The notes: a model not told the origin generated them from the sequence alone. A stretch of DNA of 64,000 nt from Bacteroidetes bacterium ADurb.Bin174 (GCA_002070265.1 MWCX01000080.1:21725-85724); one strand, 5' to 3'; counted from the stretch's first letter, positions 37,879 to 47,334 are shown. Numbers and translations: made by a program.

Positions 37879-40348
37879 ATTTAGACGGAATAACTGACAG
37901 CTGAACTGTTTTTGTTTCCAGTCCCGGCGAATTCAACTTAACTGTTACTGTTCCCGGTTCGGCTGTAGCTTGCAACATCAACAAACACTTTCCCCTGAAA
38001 GCTTTTTTCTGACTGACTTTGTAAGGTGTTAATTCGATGGGATCACCATTATCCATAGCCAGTATCTTAGCCGGACCTGACACTTCAATTTCTACAAGAT
38101 TAGCTGCCCGGGGACAAAAATAACCATTTTTATCCACCACATCAATTTCGAGATGAACTACATCCCTCTCATTGGCCCGGATGATTTTTTTATCTGCTTT
38201 CACTTCAAAACCGGAAGCACTACCCGCACTTTGATATGCTTTTGAGGCAACTTCTTTTCCGTTATTATACGCTCTGACCAATATTTCACCTTGCTGATAC
38301 GGCACCAACCAGACCAATTGTTCACCAACATAATTCTTTTTACCTAACGATATCCCATTCAGAAACAACTCGGCAGCATCGCAATTGGTATAAACCACGA
38401 CCGGTATTTCAACACCTTCCTTACCCGGATGAGTCCAATGAGGTAAGAGGTGCACCATGGGTTTATCAGACCATAAACTCTGATAAAGGTAATAATGATC
38501 TTTTGGAAAACCGCAGATATCAATAATACCGAAGTTTCCACAACGTTGTGGCCATTCCGCTTCTCCCAGATAATCAAAGCTTCCCCAGCGATACTCTCCC
38601 ATCAAAAATGGGAATGACATAGTTCGTTGCCAGGAATGACGGGCACTGATGCGTACAGAGGCATTGTCATAAGATGACTGATAATACTTATTTTCAATTT
38701 CTTCGGGAAAAACTTCTTCTTCAGTTAAGTCAGGAATATCAAATACCCGGACTTTAAATTCATCCCATGGAATAATATTCTTCAACTCCCAGGGTGCAGG
38801 AAAATCCCTGCGACGCCAGCTTGTTTTAGTTCGGTACACACCGCGGGTTTGATAGGTATGTGGTACCTCTGTCCCAATCGCGGGACGGTTCAAATTCATC
38901 GATTGAAACATTTCAAATTCGCCAACTTCTTCTCCATTCCCGTTAAAGCCAACAATATCCAGAAACTGAAAGTTCTTTTCATAATTTACAGTCATACCCC
39001 GGGTAGGATCTGTTCCACCCTGTGTTACCGGCCTGGTAGGATCTAATTCATGTATTGCATCTACCAGCATTTTCTGTGTTTCCGGGCTTGCTTTACGCAC
39101 CTCGTTTCCAATGCTCCAAATAATCACCGAAGGATGATTTCTATCCCGTTTGATGAAATCGGTCAGATCACGTTTCCACCACTCTTCAAAGAAATTACCG
39201 TAGTCATGTTCCGCTTTTTCAGTTTCCCATCCATCAAAAGCTTCATTCATCACCATGATACCTAAGGTATCGCACATAGTATAAAAAGTAGGTGAATAGG
39301 GATTATGAGCGGTACGAATGGAGTTCAAACCCATCTCCTTCAGTAATTTTAATCTTCTGTATAACACGTCATCAGGAATAGCTGCACCTACGGATCCTGC
39401 TGTATGGTGGTCGCAAACTCCTTTAATCTTCATGGAGACATCATTCAATTTAAACCCTTCTGTTGCAGAAAAACTCAACTTTCTGATTCCCACCAATTGC
39501 TCGGTCTGATCTAAAATTTTCCCTTTTACATATAAAGATGTCCTGAGTGTATATACATAAGGATTATCGGTCGACCATAACCGGGGTTTTATCACATCGA
39601 CTGATAAAGTCTGCTGTTGTTTCCCTTTTGATTTACCCGATGCTATTTTCTCATCCAAACCAACCATTTTTCCTGATTGATCAATCAACTCGCTTTTCAC
39701 GGTTAGTTCTTTCCCTGTTGAATTAACAAACTCAACCTCAACCATACAGGTAGCTTTCATATCATTTACCTCCGGCGTTTGAAAAAACACGCCCCACGGT
39801 TCTATGTAGGTTTGGTTATGCACCAATAAATGAACAGAGCGGTAAATTCCGGAGCCCGTGTACCAGCGACCGGTAAGTGGCTTACTGTGGTCAACCCTGA
39901 CTGCAATTACATTTCCTTTCTTTTTCAGATGCGGCGTTATATCATAATAAAAGCTGACATAGCCATTCGGGCGATGCCCCAAATGGTGACCATTAATCCA
40001 CACATCGCTGTTCAGATAAACACCATCGAACATCAGTTGAACCATTTTGTTTTTCCACTTCTTATCCATGTCGAATGTTTTCCGGTACCACCCCACTCCG
40101 GCAGGCAGATAACCCGACTGCCAATCGGTTCCATTTTCTGTTTCTTTATATTCGCCTTCAATGCTCCAGTCGTGAGGCAAATTCAAGGTACGCCATGCTT
40201 TAACATCAAAACTGATCTTTTCTGCACCTTTAATATCTTCTTGTATAAATTTCCAATGTAAATCAAAATTGATTTTTTCTGTTGCCTGTAAATCGGCAAA
40301 CAGCATAACACAAGCAATTTTTACAGCAATCAATAATCTCACTTTCAT
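37877..40348 (-). CDS. Secreted glycoside hydrolase family 2 enzyme
   Basis: An 823-residue GH2 protein with a signal peptide (about residues 1-22). The jelly-roll domain carries GVGWYRKTF and TGRWYTGSGIYRSV, the TIM barrel has the acid/base Glu in IIWSIGNEVRK near residue 415 and the nucleophile Glu in AIGTEVPHT near 493, and beta-sandwich domains of the DUF4982 type close the protein (CPRAANLVEIEVSGP). It shares this architecture with the GH2 enzyme at 33.6-36.0 kb but is clearly divergent in the barrel, so the two are likely different activities rather than recent copies. The nearest esterase gene lies 84 bases upstream in the same orientation. Specificity is not readable; beta-galactosidase is the default expectation. 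Confidence 0.88.
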   Translation of the reverse strand: MKVRLLIAVKIACVMLFADLQATEKINFDLHWKFIQEDIKGAEKISFDVKAWRTLNLPHDWSIEGEYKETENGTDWQSGYLPAGVGWYRKTFDMDKKWKNKMVQLMFDGVYLNSDVWINGHHLGHRPNGYVSFYYDITPHLKKKGNVIAVRVDHSKPLTGRWYTGSGIYRSVHLLVHNQTYIEPWGVFFQTPEVNDMKATCMVEVEFVNSTGKELTVKSELIDQSGKMVGLDEKIASGKSKGKQQQTLSVDVIKPRLWSTDNPYVYTLRTSLYVKGKILDQTEQLVGIRKLSFSATEGFKLNDVSMKIKGVCDHHTAGSVGAAIPDDVLYRRLKLLKEMGLNSIRTAHNPYSPTFYTMCDTLGIMVMNEAFDGWETEKAEHDYGNFFEEWWKRDLTDFIKRDRNHPSVIIWSIGNEVRKASPETQKMLVDAIHELDPTRPVTQGGTDPTRGMTVNYEKNFQFLDIVGFNGNGEEVGEFEMFQSMNLNRPAIGTEVPHTYQTRGVYRTKTSWRRRDFPAPWELKNIIPWDEFKVRVFDIPDLTEEEVFPEEIENKYYQSSYDNASVRISARHSWQRTMSFPFLMGEYRWGSFDYLGEAEWPQRCGNFGIIDICGFPKDHYYLYQSLWSDKPMVHLLPHWTHPGKEGVEIPVVVYTNCDAAELFLNGISLGKKNYVGEQLVWLVPYQQGEILVRAYNNGKEVASKAYQSAGSASGFEVKADKKIIRANERDVVHLEIDVVDKNGYFCPRAANLVEIEVSGPAKILAMDNGDPIELTPYKVSQKKAFRGKCLLMLQATAEPGTVTVKLNSPGLETKTVQLSVIPSK

Positions 40349-40432
40349 TATTATATTCTTGGAATTATCATATTTTAATTTCTGCTACAGAATTTTGTAA
40401 AAACACAAGCAATGATTAAGGGCATTCGGCAA

Positions 40433-41503
40433 TTACTTTGTCTCAACAGACGGAGGCAAGCTTACATCAGGCATCCCAAAAACAGATTTTGCAAAAGCAT
40501 ACATTTTCAGGGTTACATCCTCGAACATATCTGAAGTTCCACGATTGAAAAAAGCATGTACATAATAATCATAAATATTTTTTTCTGCACGCCCTCCTTT
40601 ACTTATCACCGAATCGCACAGGGCCACTGACTGCAAATAAGAAATGGTAAAATCCGCCGTCCCGTGGAAAACAACCACAGCTGGGATATTTTCCACATTT
40701 TCAGGAATATATTTAATTGCTGAAATCACACCACGGCTTTCCCGTGAAGGATAATCGGCGAGATAAGGTGAAGAACCACTTCCGAATGCCCCCGCCAAGT
40801 TATTTTGAAAATCATAAATACCATTGCAACCCATATATAACTTACAACCATTACCATTATGTTTCATGGCTGCCAGCGACGACAAAGGCGTTCCGGCTGA
40901 ACCACCGGCATAACCGAAACGTGTCATATCCAATCCCCATTCAGTTGCATGCGCCTGCACAAATGAAAAAGCATCAGCCAACTCCTGCATGCCCTGATTA
41001 AAATTACCTCCCCGCGAAATAAGCGAGTAGGTTATCCTGACCCCAGCAATACCCCGCGAAGCTAAATAGGTCGACTGATTCAAAAAAGCCGAAGTGCCAC
41101 CACCCGACCATCCACCGCCGTGAACCCAAATAATAAAGGGATGCGGACCAGTGGTAAGCTTAGGTATATCCACTTCCAGATTCAACGAATGGGTTTCATA
41201 GGTTTTGAAGGTGTACTTTAATGTTGTACAATGTGCATAGTCGTTTTTACTAATGAGCTTAGGCTGATAACCGGGAAAGACCTCAAAAGCATCAGCAGGT
41301 AAAGCTTCGCATCCTCCCTGAATAAGCGGACATATCTTAGAGGCGTTAGTCAGTGTATAATTTCCGGGACTCCCGGATAAAGCCATGCCATAACGGTTTT
41401 TTTGCGCCAATACAGAAGAATTTAAACAAATAACCGAAAGTATGCTCAACAAAAAGACTTTCTTCGAACATGTATTAAAAACTACACTTTGCATTTTTCT
41501 CAA
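40433..41503 (-). CDS. Secreted alpha/beta-hydrolase, probable carbohydrate esterase
   Basis: A 356-residue secreted hydrolase (signal peptide about residues 10-33). The oxyanion-hole motif WVHGGGWSGGG, nucleophile elbow GYAGGSAGTP near residue 204, the acid in FHGTADFTISY and a His in YYVHAFFNRG form the expected catalytic set of the BD-FAE/hormone-sensitive-lipase-like fold. It is unrelated in detail to the 30.9 kb esterase, so the cluster has two distinct esterases. Position between a GH51-like gene and a GH2 gene suggests removal of acyl groups from the same glycan. A cysteine-rich N-terminal segment (CPLIQGGCEAL) may form a disulfide. Substrate unknown. Confidence 0.75.
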   Translation of the reverse strand: MRKMQSVVFNTCSKKVFLLSILSVICLNSSVLAQKNRYGMALSGSPGNYTLTNASKICPLIQGGCEALPADAFEVFPGYQPKLISKNDYAHCTTLKYTFKTYETHSLNLEVDIPKLTTGPHPFIIWVHGGGWSGGGTSAFLNQSTYLASRGIAGVRITYSLISRGGNFNQGMQELADAFSFVQAHATEWGLDMTRFGYAGGSAGTPLSSLAAMKHNGNGCKLYMGCNGIYDFQNNLAGAFGSGSSPYLADYPSRESRGVISAIKYIPENVENIPAVVVFHGTADFTISYLQSVALCDSVISKGGRAEKNIYDYYVHAFFNRGTSDMFEDVTLKMYAFAKSVFGMPDVSLPPSVETK

Positions 41504-41599
41504 AAAACTTAAAGATTAATAAATCAGCACCTTTATAAACTATAGTGCATTTGTAAAACAAAAATTAGAAAATGTATGCGTCAGACAAAACCCGCATAT

Positions 41600-43045
41600 T
41601 TACCTGGTTTTAAGGATGATAAAAACAAAACTATCCGGTTCAACGGGAACTTGTAAACAATTTTCAGATATTTCTACTGCTATTTGTTTTTCTCCAAGCA
41701 TAACCGTTCTTTTACCTGTTATTTCGGCAGCACAGTTTATTGCCTGAATCTTTTGCGATGATAGCTTTACCTCGGGAATTTCAACTGTAACCATTTTTCT
41801 TGATTCCACGCCCGTTCCTGACAACACAATGCTAATCTGACTTTCTGAAACCGATGCAAAAGCAAAAACATCCTCTAATGAAGTGCATTTAACCATATTA
41901 CCCTTCAATTCGTTGCCGAAAAGTTTGAAAATCTGATACGGATATTGAGGTTTTATTTCCTTCAGAGAAAACATGGAACGATGTTCCAAACCACCAATGC
42001 GCATCGGCCAGTGAGTAGCCACATCAAATCCGAAATTCAGAAACTTCCCGATACCCTCTGCGAAACCGGCAAACCTTTGAACATCATCATCCGTATTACA
42101 ATTGTATTCTGTCATCGCCCACTTATATTGTTTTCCATTCATTTTTTCCGTAACAAATGACTTCAACTCATTCAGTTTCGGCTCTATATCAAACAACCTG
42201 TTTTCATGAAAATACCAATGAATTGAAATCATATCAATATGTTCTCCACATTCATCCAACACGTTGTCCCACCATTTTTCATCTCCTGTGGTAATTTTCT
42301 TTTCTGCCAGTTTTTCTTTACCTTCTTTCATCAATCTGGCTTTTTCTTTTTGATCAGCATCTTTTATCGATTCAAAAAATGTAGCCAGAAACTGCTTGTC
42401 TGTTCTCTCTTTTGTTCCTACCATATTGATATCCCAATGACCGTTCGCACTGATGATAATATCCGGATTTACTTTTTTCATAGCTTCAGCATATTTAACA
42501 ACCAAAGCTCCATATTCACGAGCTGTCATCACGTGATGCCAGTATGTTTCATTTCCAATTTCCCAGTAACGTACCTGATAAGCTTTATCTTTACAATACT
42601 GAACCCAGTCGGCAGCATATCGGGCACCCTCTTCTACTTTCCCATCCAGAAACCACGATTGCGTATTGACAACCAACATCGGCTCAGCACCTACTTTCCG
42701 GCAAAACGCCATAAATTCCTCAAAATCAGATTCAGCTTCTCCGCTTTCATACGGAAACATAAAAGGATTATCCAATGTAGCTGTTTTCCAATGAAAATTA
42801 TCAGCCACAGTGCCTCCCGGATAACGAAGTACAGGACAATTATTTTCTTTTAATAACTGAGCTAACTTACCATCTGCAAGCGCAGCATCATCTTCTATCC
42901 AGTATAAAAAATTACTTCCCCAAAAATCTTTATTGACGGGAGCTAACACTTGTTTTGTGTCCACGAAAATTTTATTTTGTTGTTGAGATACTACACCACC
43001 TACAACAAAAACTAATAGTAAAATAATAAATGTGTTTTTTTTCAT
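41600..43045 (-). CDS. Secreted clan GH-A glycosidase, GH51-like
   Basis: A 481-residue protein with signal peptide (about residues 1-21) and a single TIM-barrel plus small C-terminal beta domain. RYPGGTVADNFHW (74-86) resembles the RWPGGN block of family 51 arabinofuranosidases. The acid/base Glu is in YWEIGNETY (E166), followed by the family-typical YAEAMKKVNPDI, and the nucleophile Glu is in AMTEYNC near residue 313. GH51 enzymes remove alpha-L-arabinofuranose or cleave beta-glucans, but related clan GH-A families share these motifs, so the family number is tentative. It is the first gene of the minus-strand cluster, and the 300-base region before it holds a palindrome that could be an operator. 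Confidence 0.72.
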   Translation of the reverse strand: MKKNTFIILLLVFVVGGVVSQQQNKIFVDTKQVLAPVNKDFWGSNFLYWIEDDAALADGKLAQLLKENNCPVLRYPGGTVADNFHWKTATLDNPFMFPYESGEAESDFEEFMAFCRKVGAEPMLVVNTQSWFLDGKVEEGARYAADWVQYCKDKAYQVRYWEIGNETYWHHVMTAREYGALVVKYAEAMKKVNPDIIISANGHWDINMVGTKERTDKQFLATFFESIKDADQKEKARLMKEGKEKLAEKKITTGDEKWWDNVLDECGEHIDMISIHWYFHENRLFDIEPKLNELKSFVTEKMNGKQYKWAMTEYNCNTDDDVQRFAGFAEGIGKFLNFGFDVATHWPMRIGGLEHRSMFSLKEIKPQYPYQIFKLFGNELKGNMVKCTSLEDVFAFASVSESQISIVLSGTGVESRKMVTVEIPEVKLSSQKIQAINCAAEITGKRTVMLGEKQIAVEISENCLQVPVEPDSFVFIILKTR

Positions 43046-43169
43046 GATATTGTTAGCTTGTTGTACATTTATAAAATAATAACAAAAAAGTTACTCACAT
43101 CAGACATACTCACATATTTATTTGATAATCAATTATATAAATATCAAGAAAAAACTTTACTACAAAGTA

Positions 43170-43183
43170 CGAGAAATTTCTCG
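43170..43183. promoter_or_regulatory. Perfect 14-bp palindrome upstream of the glycan cluster
   Basis: CGAGAAATTTCTCG is its own reverse complement. It lies in the divergent region between the GH51-like gene and infC, about 125 bases before the former, and could be an operator. No regulator gene is adjacent. Confidence 0.35.
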
Positions 43184-43263
43184 ACATATTAAAACAAATT
43201 GGAACAAAAAGTACTTTTTGAATCTACAACATGCAGATAAATATTTTTCAATCACCATATTGA

Positions 43264-43293
43264 TTGTATATAAAAATTTTTTCGTATATTTGC
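43264..43293 (+). promoter_or_regulatory. Promoter of infC-rpmI-rplT
   Basis: TTG at 43265-43267 and TATATTTG at 43286-43293 are separated by 18 bases, an exact Bacteroidota -33/-7 arrangement. Transcription should begin near 43300, leaving a leader of about 50 bases before infC. Confidence 0.6.
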
Positions 43294-43336
43294 CGGCTCA
43301 AAATTCAAAATTAAAATCATTATTTAATCTTTAATT

Positions 43337-43355
43337 AAGGAGGAAACAAGCAATA
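43337..43355 (+). promoter_or_regulatory. Strong Shine-Dalgarno sequence placing an AUA start codon
   Basis: AAGGAGG (43337-43343) is followed after 9 bases by ATA (43353-43355), in frame with infC. Most genes in this window lack such a site, so its presence decides the start: an AUA codon, parallel to the AUU start of Escherichia coli infC. Confidence 0.65.
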
Positions 43356-43913
43356 GCTAAACAATTCACTACCAGAGGTAGAAGACCATATGTAAAAGAA
43401 ATGCCGAACCGCATCAATGAAAAAATTAAGGGGGTGCCGGAGGTAAGATTGGTCGGGGATAATGTTGAAACCGGTGTCTATTCCTATGAGAACGCAATGG
43501 CAATTGCAGAATCGCAAGGATTAGATCTGGTGGAGATTACAGCCAAAGCCGATCCTCCTGTTTGTAAAGTTATTGATTATCAGAAATTTCTTTATCAACA
43601 AAAAAAACGGGAGAAGGAAAGAAAAGCCAATGCTGCCAAAATTGTGGTGAAAGAAATTCGTTTCGGACCTCAAACCGATGATCATGATTTTAATTTTAAG
43701 CTCAAACATGCCAAAGAATTCCTGAAAGAAGGATATAAAGTAAGGGCTTATGTATTCTTTAAAGGACGTTCCATCCTTTTCAAAGATCAGGGCGAAACGT
43801 TGTTGGCACGATTTGCTCATGAGTTGGATGAATTGGGCAAGCCCGAACAACTGCCTCAGATAGAAGGAAAGCGCATGATTATTACGATTGCTCCCAAAAA
43901 AGGAAAAGCTTAA
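43353..43913 (+). CDS. infC: Translation initiation factor IF-3, probable AUA start
   Basis: IF-3 binds the 30S subunit, keeps it free and checks the start codon. The 186-residue product has the N-terminal domain (RINEKIKG...[10 protein letters not shown]), the linker ([12 protein letters not shown]) and the C-terminal domain ([20 protein letters not shown]...[12 protein letters not shown]). The first canonical ATG in frame is at 43401, which would lack a ribosome site and cut the N-terminal arm ([15 protein letters not shown]). The strong Shine-Dalgarno points to ATA at 43353 instead. IF-3 discriminates against non-canonical starts, so this gives autoregulation as known for infC in other bacteria; for this organism it is inference. 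rpmI follows by 38 bases, rplT by a further 103. Confidence 0.92.
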   Translation: MAKQFTTRGRRPYVKEMPNRINEKIKGVPEVRLVGDNVETGVYSYENAMAIAESQGLDLVEITAKADPPVCKVIDYQKFLYQQKKREKERKANAAKIVVKEIRFGPQTDDHDFNFKLKHAKEFLKEGYKVRAYVFFKGRSILFKDQGETLLARFAHELDELGKPEQLPQIEGKRMIITIAPKKGKA

Positions 43914-43951
43914 TATTTTTAATAATAATTATAAAATAAAACAGATAACAA

Positions 43952-44146
43952 ATGCCGAAAATGAAGACTAACTCCGGTGCCAAAAAGAGGTTCGCCCTTA
44001 CCGGAACAGGAAAAATTAAAAGAAAACATGCATTTAAAAGTCATATTTTGACGAAAAAGACAAAAAAACAAAAGCGTAATTTGACCCACGTTGGCTTGGT
44101 AGCCAAGAGTGATGAAAAAAACGTGAAGCAAATGCTTTGTCTATAA
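43952..44146 (+). CDS. rpmI: Large ribosomal subunit protein bL35
   Basis: A 64-residue very basic protein beginning [20 protein letters not shown], the invariant start of bL35, with the [14 protein letters not shown] block in the middle. It is full length. It binds 23S rRNA in the 50S subunit. It lies between infC and rplT in the order conserved across bacteria. Confidence 0.97.
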   Translation: MPKMKTNSGAKKRFALTGTGKIKRKHAFKSHILTKKTKKQKRNLTHVGLVAKSDEKNVKQMLCL

Positions 44147-44249
44147 TTGTTCAATTTACTTTTAAATCATTTTCTAATTAAAAAACAGAGTGTTCAGCTT
44201 TAAGTTTTCCCACAAAAGGAGCGCTGACAATCATTAATCATTTTTAATC

Positions 44250-44600
44250 ATGTCAAGATCAGTTAATCACGTTGCTTCACGTAAAAGAAGAAAAAGAATT
44301 TTAAAACTCACCAGAGGCTATATAGGTGCCCGTAAAAACGTTTGGACAGTAGCCAAGAACACCTGGGAGAAAGGTTTACAATATGCGTATCGCGATCGCA
44401 AAACCAAAAAACGCAATTTCCGCTCTTTGTGGATTCAGCGCATTAACGCTGCTGCACGTTTGGAAGGATATTCCTATTCAAAATTGATGGGCGCACTCAA
44501 CAAATCAGGTATTGAAATCAACCGTAAAGTATTGGCCGATTTGGCTATGAACCATCCGGAAGCATTCAGCGCCATCGTGCAAAAAGCGAAAAACGGATAA
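44250..44600 (+). CDS. rplT: Large ribosomal subunit protein bL20
   Basis: A 116-residue bL20, needed early in 50S assembly through binding to 23S rRNA domain II. The N-terminus ([20 protein letters not shown]) and the [15 protein letters not shown] and [16 protein letters not shown] blocks are all typical. In several bacteria L20 represses this operon by binding its leader; the 103-base rpmI-rplT spacer shows no structure I can assign to that. A strong terminator 14 bases beyond the stop ends the operon. Confidence 0.97.
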   Translation: MSRSVNHVASRKRRKRILKLTRGYIGARKNVWTVAKNTWEKGLQYAYRDRKTKKRNFRSLWIQRINAAARLEGYSYSKLMGALNKSGIEINRKVLADLAMNHPEAFSAIVQKAKNG

Positions 44601-44613
44601 CAACCAATCATAC

Positions 44614-44659
44614 AAATAAATGTGCCGATTCATACCGTAATCTGCACATTTATTTTTTT
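44614..44659 (+). terminator. Rho-independent terminator of infC-rpmI-rplT
   Basis: AAATAAATGTGC (44614-44625) and GCACATTTATTT (44644-44655) form a perfect 12-bp stem with an 18-base loop, followed by further Ts to 44659. Confidence 0.85.
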
Positions 44660-44717
44660 ATATTACCGGCTCATTCATGTAGCCGAAGAATCACGTACTC
44701 ACATTCATCACAACACC

Positions 44718-45431
44718 ATGGGAAGAGCATTTGAATATAGGAAAGCCACCAAGCTAAAGCGTTGGGGTAATATGGCCCGCGTATTTACTAAATTAGGGAA
44801 GCAAATCACCATTGCCGCCAAAGAAGGCGGTCCGGATGCCGATACCAATCCGCGCCTGCGCGTGTTGATACAACAGGCGAAGAAAGAAAATATGCCCAAA
44901 GAAAACGTGGAAAGGGCAATCAAAAAAGCTACCCAGAAAGACGTGGAAGACTATAAAGAGATGGTGTATGAAGGTTATGGTCCTTTCGGAATCGCCATTG
45001 TCGTGGAAACCGCCACCGACAATCCAACCAGAACAGTAGCCAATATCAGAAGCTATTTCAATCGCTACGGCGGTTCACTTGGAACCACCGGCTCGCTGCA
45101 ATTTTTATTCGACCATAAGTGCGTATTTAAAATTTCTGCCAAAGAAGGTATTTCCCTCGAAGATTTGGAATTTGAGCTGATAGATTATGGGGTTGATGAA
45201 GTGGAAGAGGAAGACGGCGACATCATTTTATACGGTGATTTTCCATCCTATTCATCCATACAGAAATATTTGGAAGAAAATGGGTTTGAAATTCACTCCG
45301 CAGAATTCGAACGCATTCCCAATGACATGAAAGAATTGGACGAAGAACAAAAAGCTCAGGTTCAGAAGTTATTGGAAAAGATTGAAGAGGACGAAGATGT
45401 CCAGAACTTTTTCCACAATATGATAGAATAA
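44718..45431 (+). CDS. YebC/PmpR-family DNA-binding or translation-associated protein
   Basis: A 237-residue member of the YebC/TACO1 family. The signature start is MGRAFEYRKATKLKRW followed by KLGKQITIAAKEGGPD and NPRLR, and the middle block YEGYGPFGIAIVVETATDNPTRT is characteristic. Family members have been described as transcriptional regulators and, more recently, as factors that relieve ribosome stalling; which applies here is not known. The frame extends upstream to 44622, but that segment runs through the rplT terminator, so the ATG at 44718 is chosen. The acidic C-terminus (DEEQKAQVQKLLEKIEEDED) is longer than in Proteobacteria, as usual for Bacteroidota. It converges on sufE with only 9 bases between stops. 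Confidence 0.93.
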   Translation: MGRAFEYRKATKLKRWGNMARVFTKLGKQITIAAKEGGPDADTNPRLRVLIQQAKKENMPKENVERAIKKATQKDVEDYKEMVYEGYGPFGIAIVVETATDNPTRTVANIRSYFNRYGGSLGTTGSLQFLFDHKCVFKISAKEGISLEDLEFELIDYGVDEVEEEDGDIILYGDFPSYSSIQKYLEENGFEIHSAEFERIPNDMKELDEEQKAQVQKLLEKIEEDEDVQNFFHNMIE

Positions 45432-45440
45432 ACCATCTAT

Positions 45441-45875
45441 CTACTGCATTTCCGCTTTCGTCTTATACGCCAACGCATACATCTTCATTTGCTTGATCAT
45501 AGCCAGCAAGCCATTTGAGCGCGTGGGTGAAAGGTGCTCCCGCAAACCTATTTTATCGATAAAATACAAGTCGGCATGGAGGATTTCATCGGGTGTCCTT
45601 TCAGACAACACCTGTAGCAATAAGGCTACTATTCCTTTTACCAATATGGCATCGCTTTCTGCCTTAAAAACAACTTTCCCGTTCGAATCCAAATCTGCAG
45701 TGAGCCAAACCCTACTCTGACAACCCTCGATGAGGTTTTGCGGTACCTTGTACTTTTCATCAATGGGCGCTAATGCATTGCCCAAATCAATTATCAAAGC
45801 ATATTTATCCATCCAGTCATCGAACTGTTCAAAATCTTCGATGATGGTATCTTGTATCTGATTGATAGGAGTCAC
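45441..45875 (-). CDS. sufE: SufE-family sulfur acceptor protein
   Basis: A 144-residue SufE. The sulfur-accepting cysteine is C52 in LIEGCQSRVWL, the diagnostic motif, and the rest of the fold (ILVKGIVALLLQVLS) is intact. SufE takes persulfide sulfur from the cysteine desulfurase SufS and hands it to the SufBCD scaffold for iron-sulfur cluster assembly. It is downstream of sufS by 21 bases, so the pair is co-transcribed. No sufB, sufC or sufD gene is nearby in the window, so the scaffold operon must be elsewhere. Confidence 0.95.
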   Translation of the reverse strand: MTPINQIQDTIIEDFEQFDDWMDKYALIIDLGNALAPIDEKYKVPQNLIEGCQSRVWLTADLDSNGKVVFKAESDAILVKGIVALLLQVLSERTPDEILHADLYFIDKIGLREHLSPTRSNGLLAMIKQMKMYALAYKTKAEMQ

Positions 45876-45896
45876 AATGAGTTTATATTTAATGAA

Positions 45897-47126
45897 TTAA
45901 GACAACATGGCAACTACTTTTTTCAGGGCTGCCACAAAAATATCTATTTCCTTTTTTGTATTATAAAATGCAAACGACACCCGCACGGTTCCGGGAATTT
46001 CCAAAAAATCCATCAGGGGCTGCGCACAATGATGTCCGGTGCGAACCGCTATACCCAATTTGTCCAGCAACATACCCATGTCGTAAGGATGAATACCATT
46101 GACTGTAAAAGAGATAATAGCACTTTTCTGATGAGCTGTTCCTATAAATTGAATACCGGAAATTTCCGACATCAGCTCAATTGCATATGCGGTGAGTTCA
46201 TGTTCATATGCCACAATCGCATCCATGCCTATTTCACCGATATAGCGTAAAGCTTCAGCCAAGGCAGTCGAGCCAATATAGTCGGGGGTGCCTGCTTCAA
46301 ACTTAAAAGGCAACTCATTGTAAGTGGTCTTCTCGAAACTTACCTTTTCAATCATCTCACCTCCTCCCTGGTAGGGCGGCAATTGATTCAGCCATTGCTC
46401 TTTGCCGTAAAGTATGCCTATGCCGGTCGGACCGTAAACCTTGTGTCCCGAAAACACGTAAAAATCCGCATCCAATGCTTGCACATCAACGGCAATATGT
46501 GGAATTGCCTGTGCGCCGTCAACCAGGACAGGGATGTTTTTACGATGCGCCGTATCAATCATTTGCCGGACAGGATTAATAGTTCCCAACACATTGGACA
46601 CATGGGTCACTGCCACCAATTTCGTTTTATCATTCAACAATTTTGCATAGGCATCCAAATCAATCTCCCCATTCTTATGAATGGGTATCACGCGCAATCT
46701 CATCTTTTTACGTTCACACAACATTTGCCAGGGCACAATATTCGAGTGGTGCTCCATCGCTGAAATCAGAATTTCGTCACCCTCATCACAAAGTGCCTCC
46801 CCGTATGAAAATGCAATTAAATTGATGGATTCGGTGGTGCCGCGTGTAAAAATAATCTCTTCTCTTTTTCCGGCACCAATAAATTGGGCAATATCATTGC
46901 GTGCTCCCTCGTGTGCTTCCGTTGCCTTCTGACTCAAATAATGAGTACCTCTGTGTATATTGGCATTCAAGTGATTGTACGCAAACTCTATTTTGTGCAA
47001 CACACTAACGGGCTTATGAGTTGTGGCAGCATTATCAAAATAAATCAATGGCTTGCCGTAAACAGTTTCTTTCAAAATAGGAAAATCATCTCGGATATTT
47101 TGTATTCTTTCTTCGTTCAGTTGCAT
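45897..47126 (-). CDS. sufS: Cysteine desulfurase SufS
   Basis: A group II cysteine desulfurase of about 409 residues. The pyridoxal-phosphate lysine is K229 in FSGHKVYGPTG, and the catalytic cysteine is in RTGHHCAQPLM near residue 366. Further family marks are YFDNAATTHKP near the N-terminus and RGTTESINLIA. The enzyme removes sulfur from cysteine as a persulfide, giving alanine, for iron-sulfur assembly. In-frame ATGs at 47126 and 47156 are possible; the former gives the usual MQLNEERIQNIRDDFP start. A -7-like box (TACTTTTG, 47257 to 47250 on the minus strand) is upstream. sufE follows in the same operon. Confidence 0.94.
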   Translation of the reverse strand: MQLNEERIQNIRDDFPILKETVYGKPLIYFDNAATTHKPVSVLHKIEFAYNHLNANIHRGTHYLSQKATEAHEGARNDIAQFIGAGKREEIIFTRGTTESINLIAFSYGEALCDEGDEILISAMEHHSNIVPWQMLCERKKMRLRVIPIHKNGEIDLDAYAKLLNDKTKLVAVTHVSNVLGTINPVRQMIDTAHRKNIPVLVDGAQAIPHIAVDVQALDADFYVFSGHKVYGPTGIGILYGKEQWLNQLPPYQGGGEMIEKVSFEKTTYNELPFKFEAGTPDYIGSTALAEALRYIGEIGMDAIVAYEHELTAYAIELMSEISGIQFIGTAHQKSAIISFTVNGIHPYDMGMLLDKLGIAVRTGHHCAQPLMDFLEIPGTVRVSFAFYNTKKEIDIFVAALKKVVAMLS

Positions 47127-47249
47127 ACTGTTTATTTGTTTAAAACGCTTTGTCATCTTAGGAGTTTTCAGTCACACAATCATCTCTCAGCATTTCATCA
47201 CCCTACCCCCCCTTCTGAAAATCCAAATACCTGATTGACTTGCAAATCA

Positions 47250-47257
47250 CAAAAGTA
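47250..47257 (-). promoter_or_regulatory. -7 box of the sufS promoter
   Basis: TACTTTTG on the minus strand fits TAnnTTTG and lies about 125 bases before the sufS start. No clear TTTG is seen at -33, so it is a candidate only. Confidence 0.4.
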
Positions 47258-47334
47258 AGTATTTTTTTGAAAAATATAAATTCCATATTGAGCTAAAAAC
47301 TCAATGACAGGATGTGATTTCAGATTATTTAATG

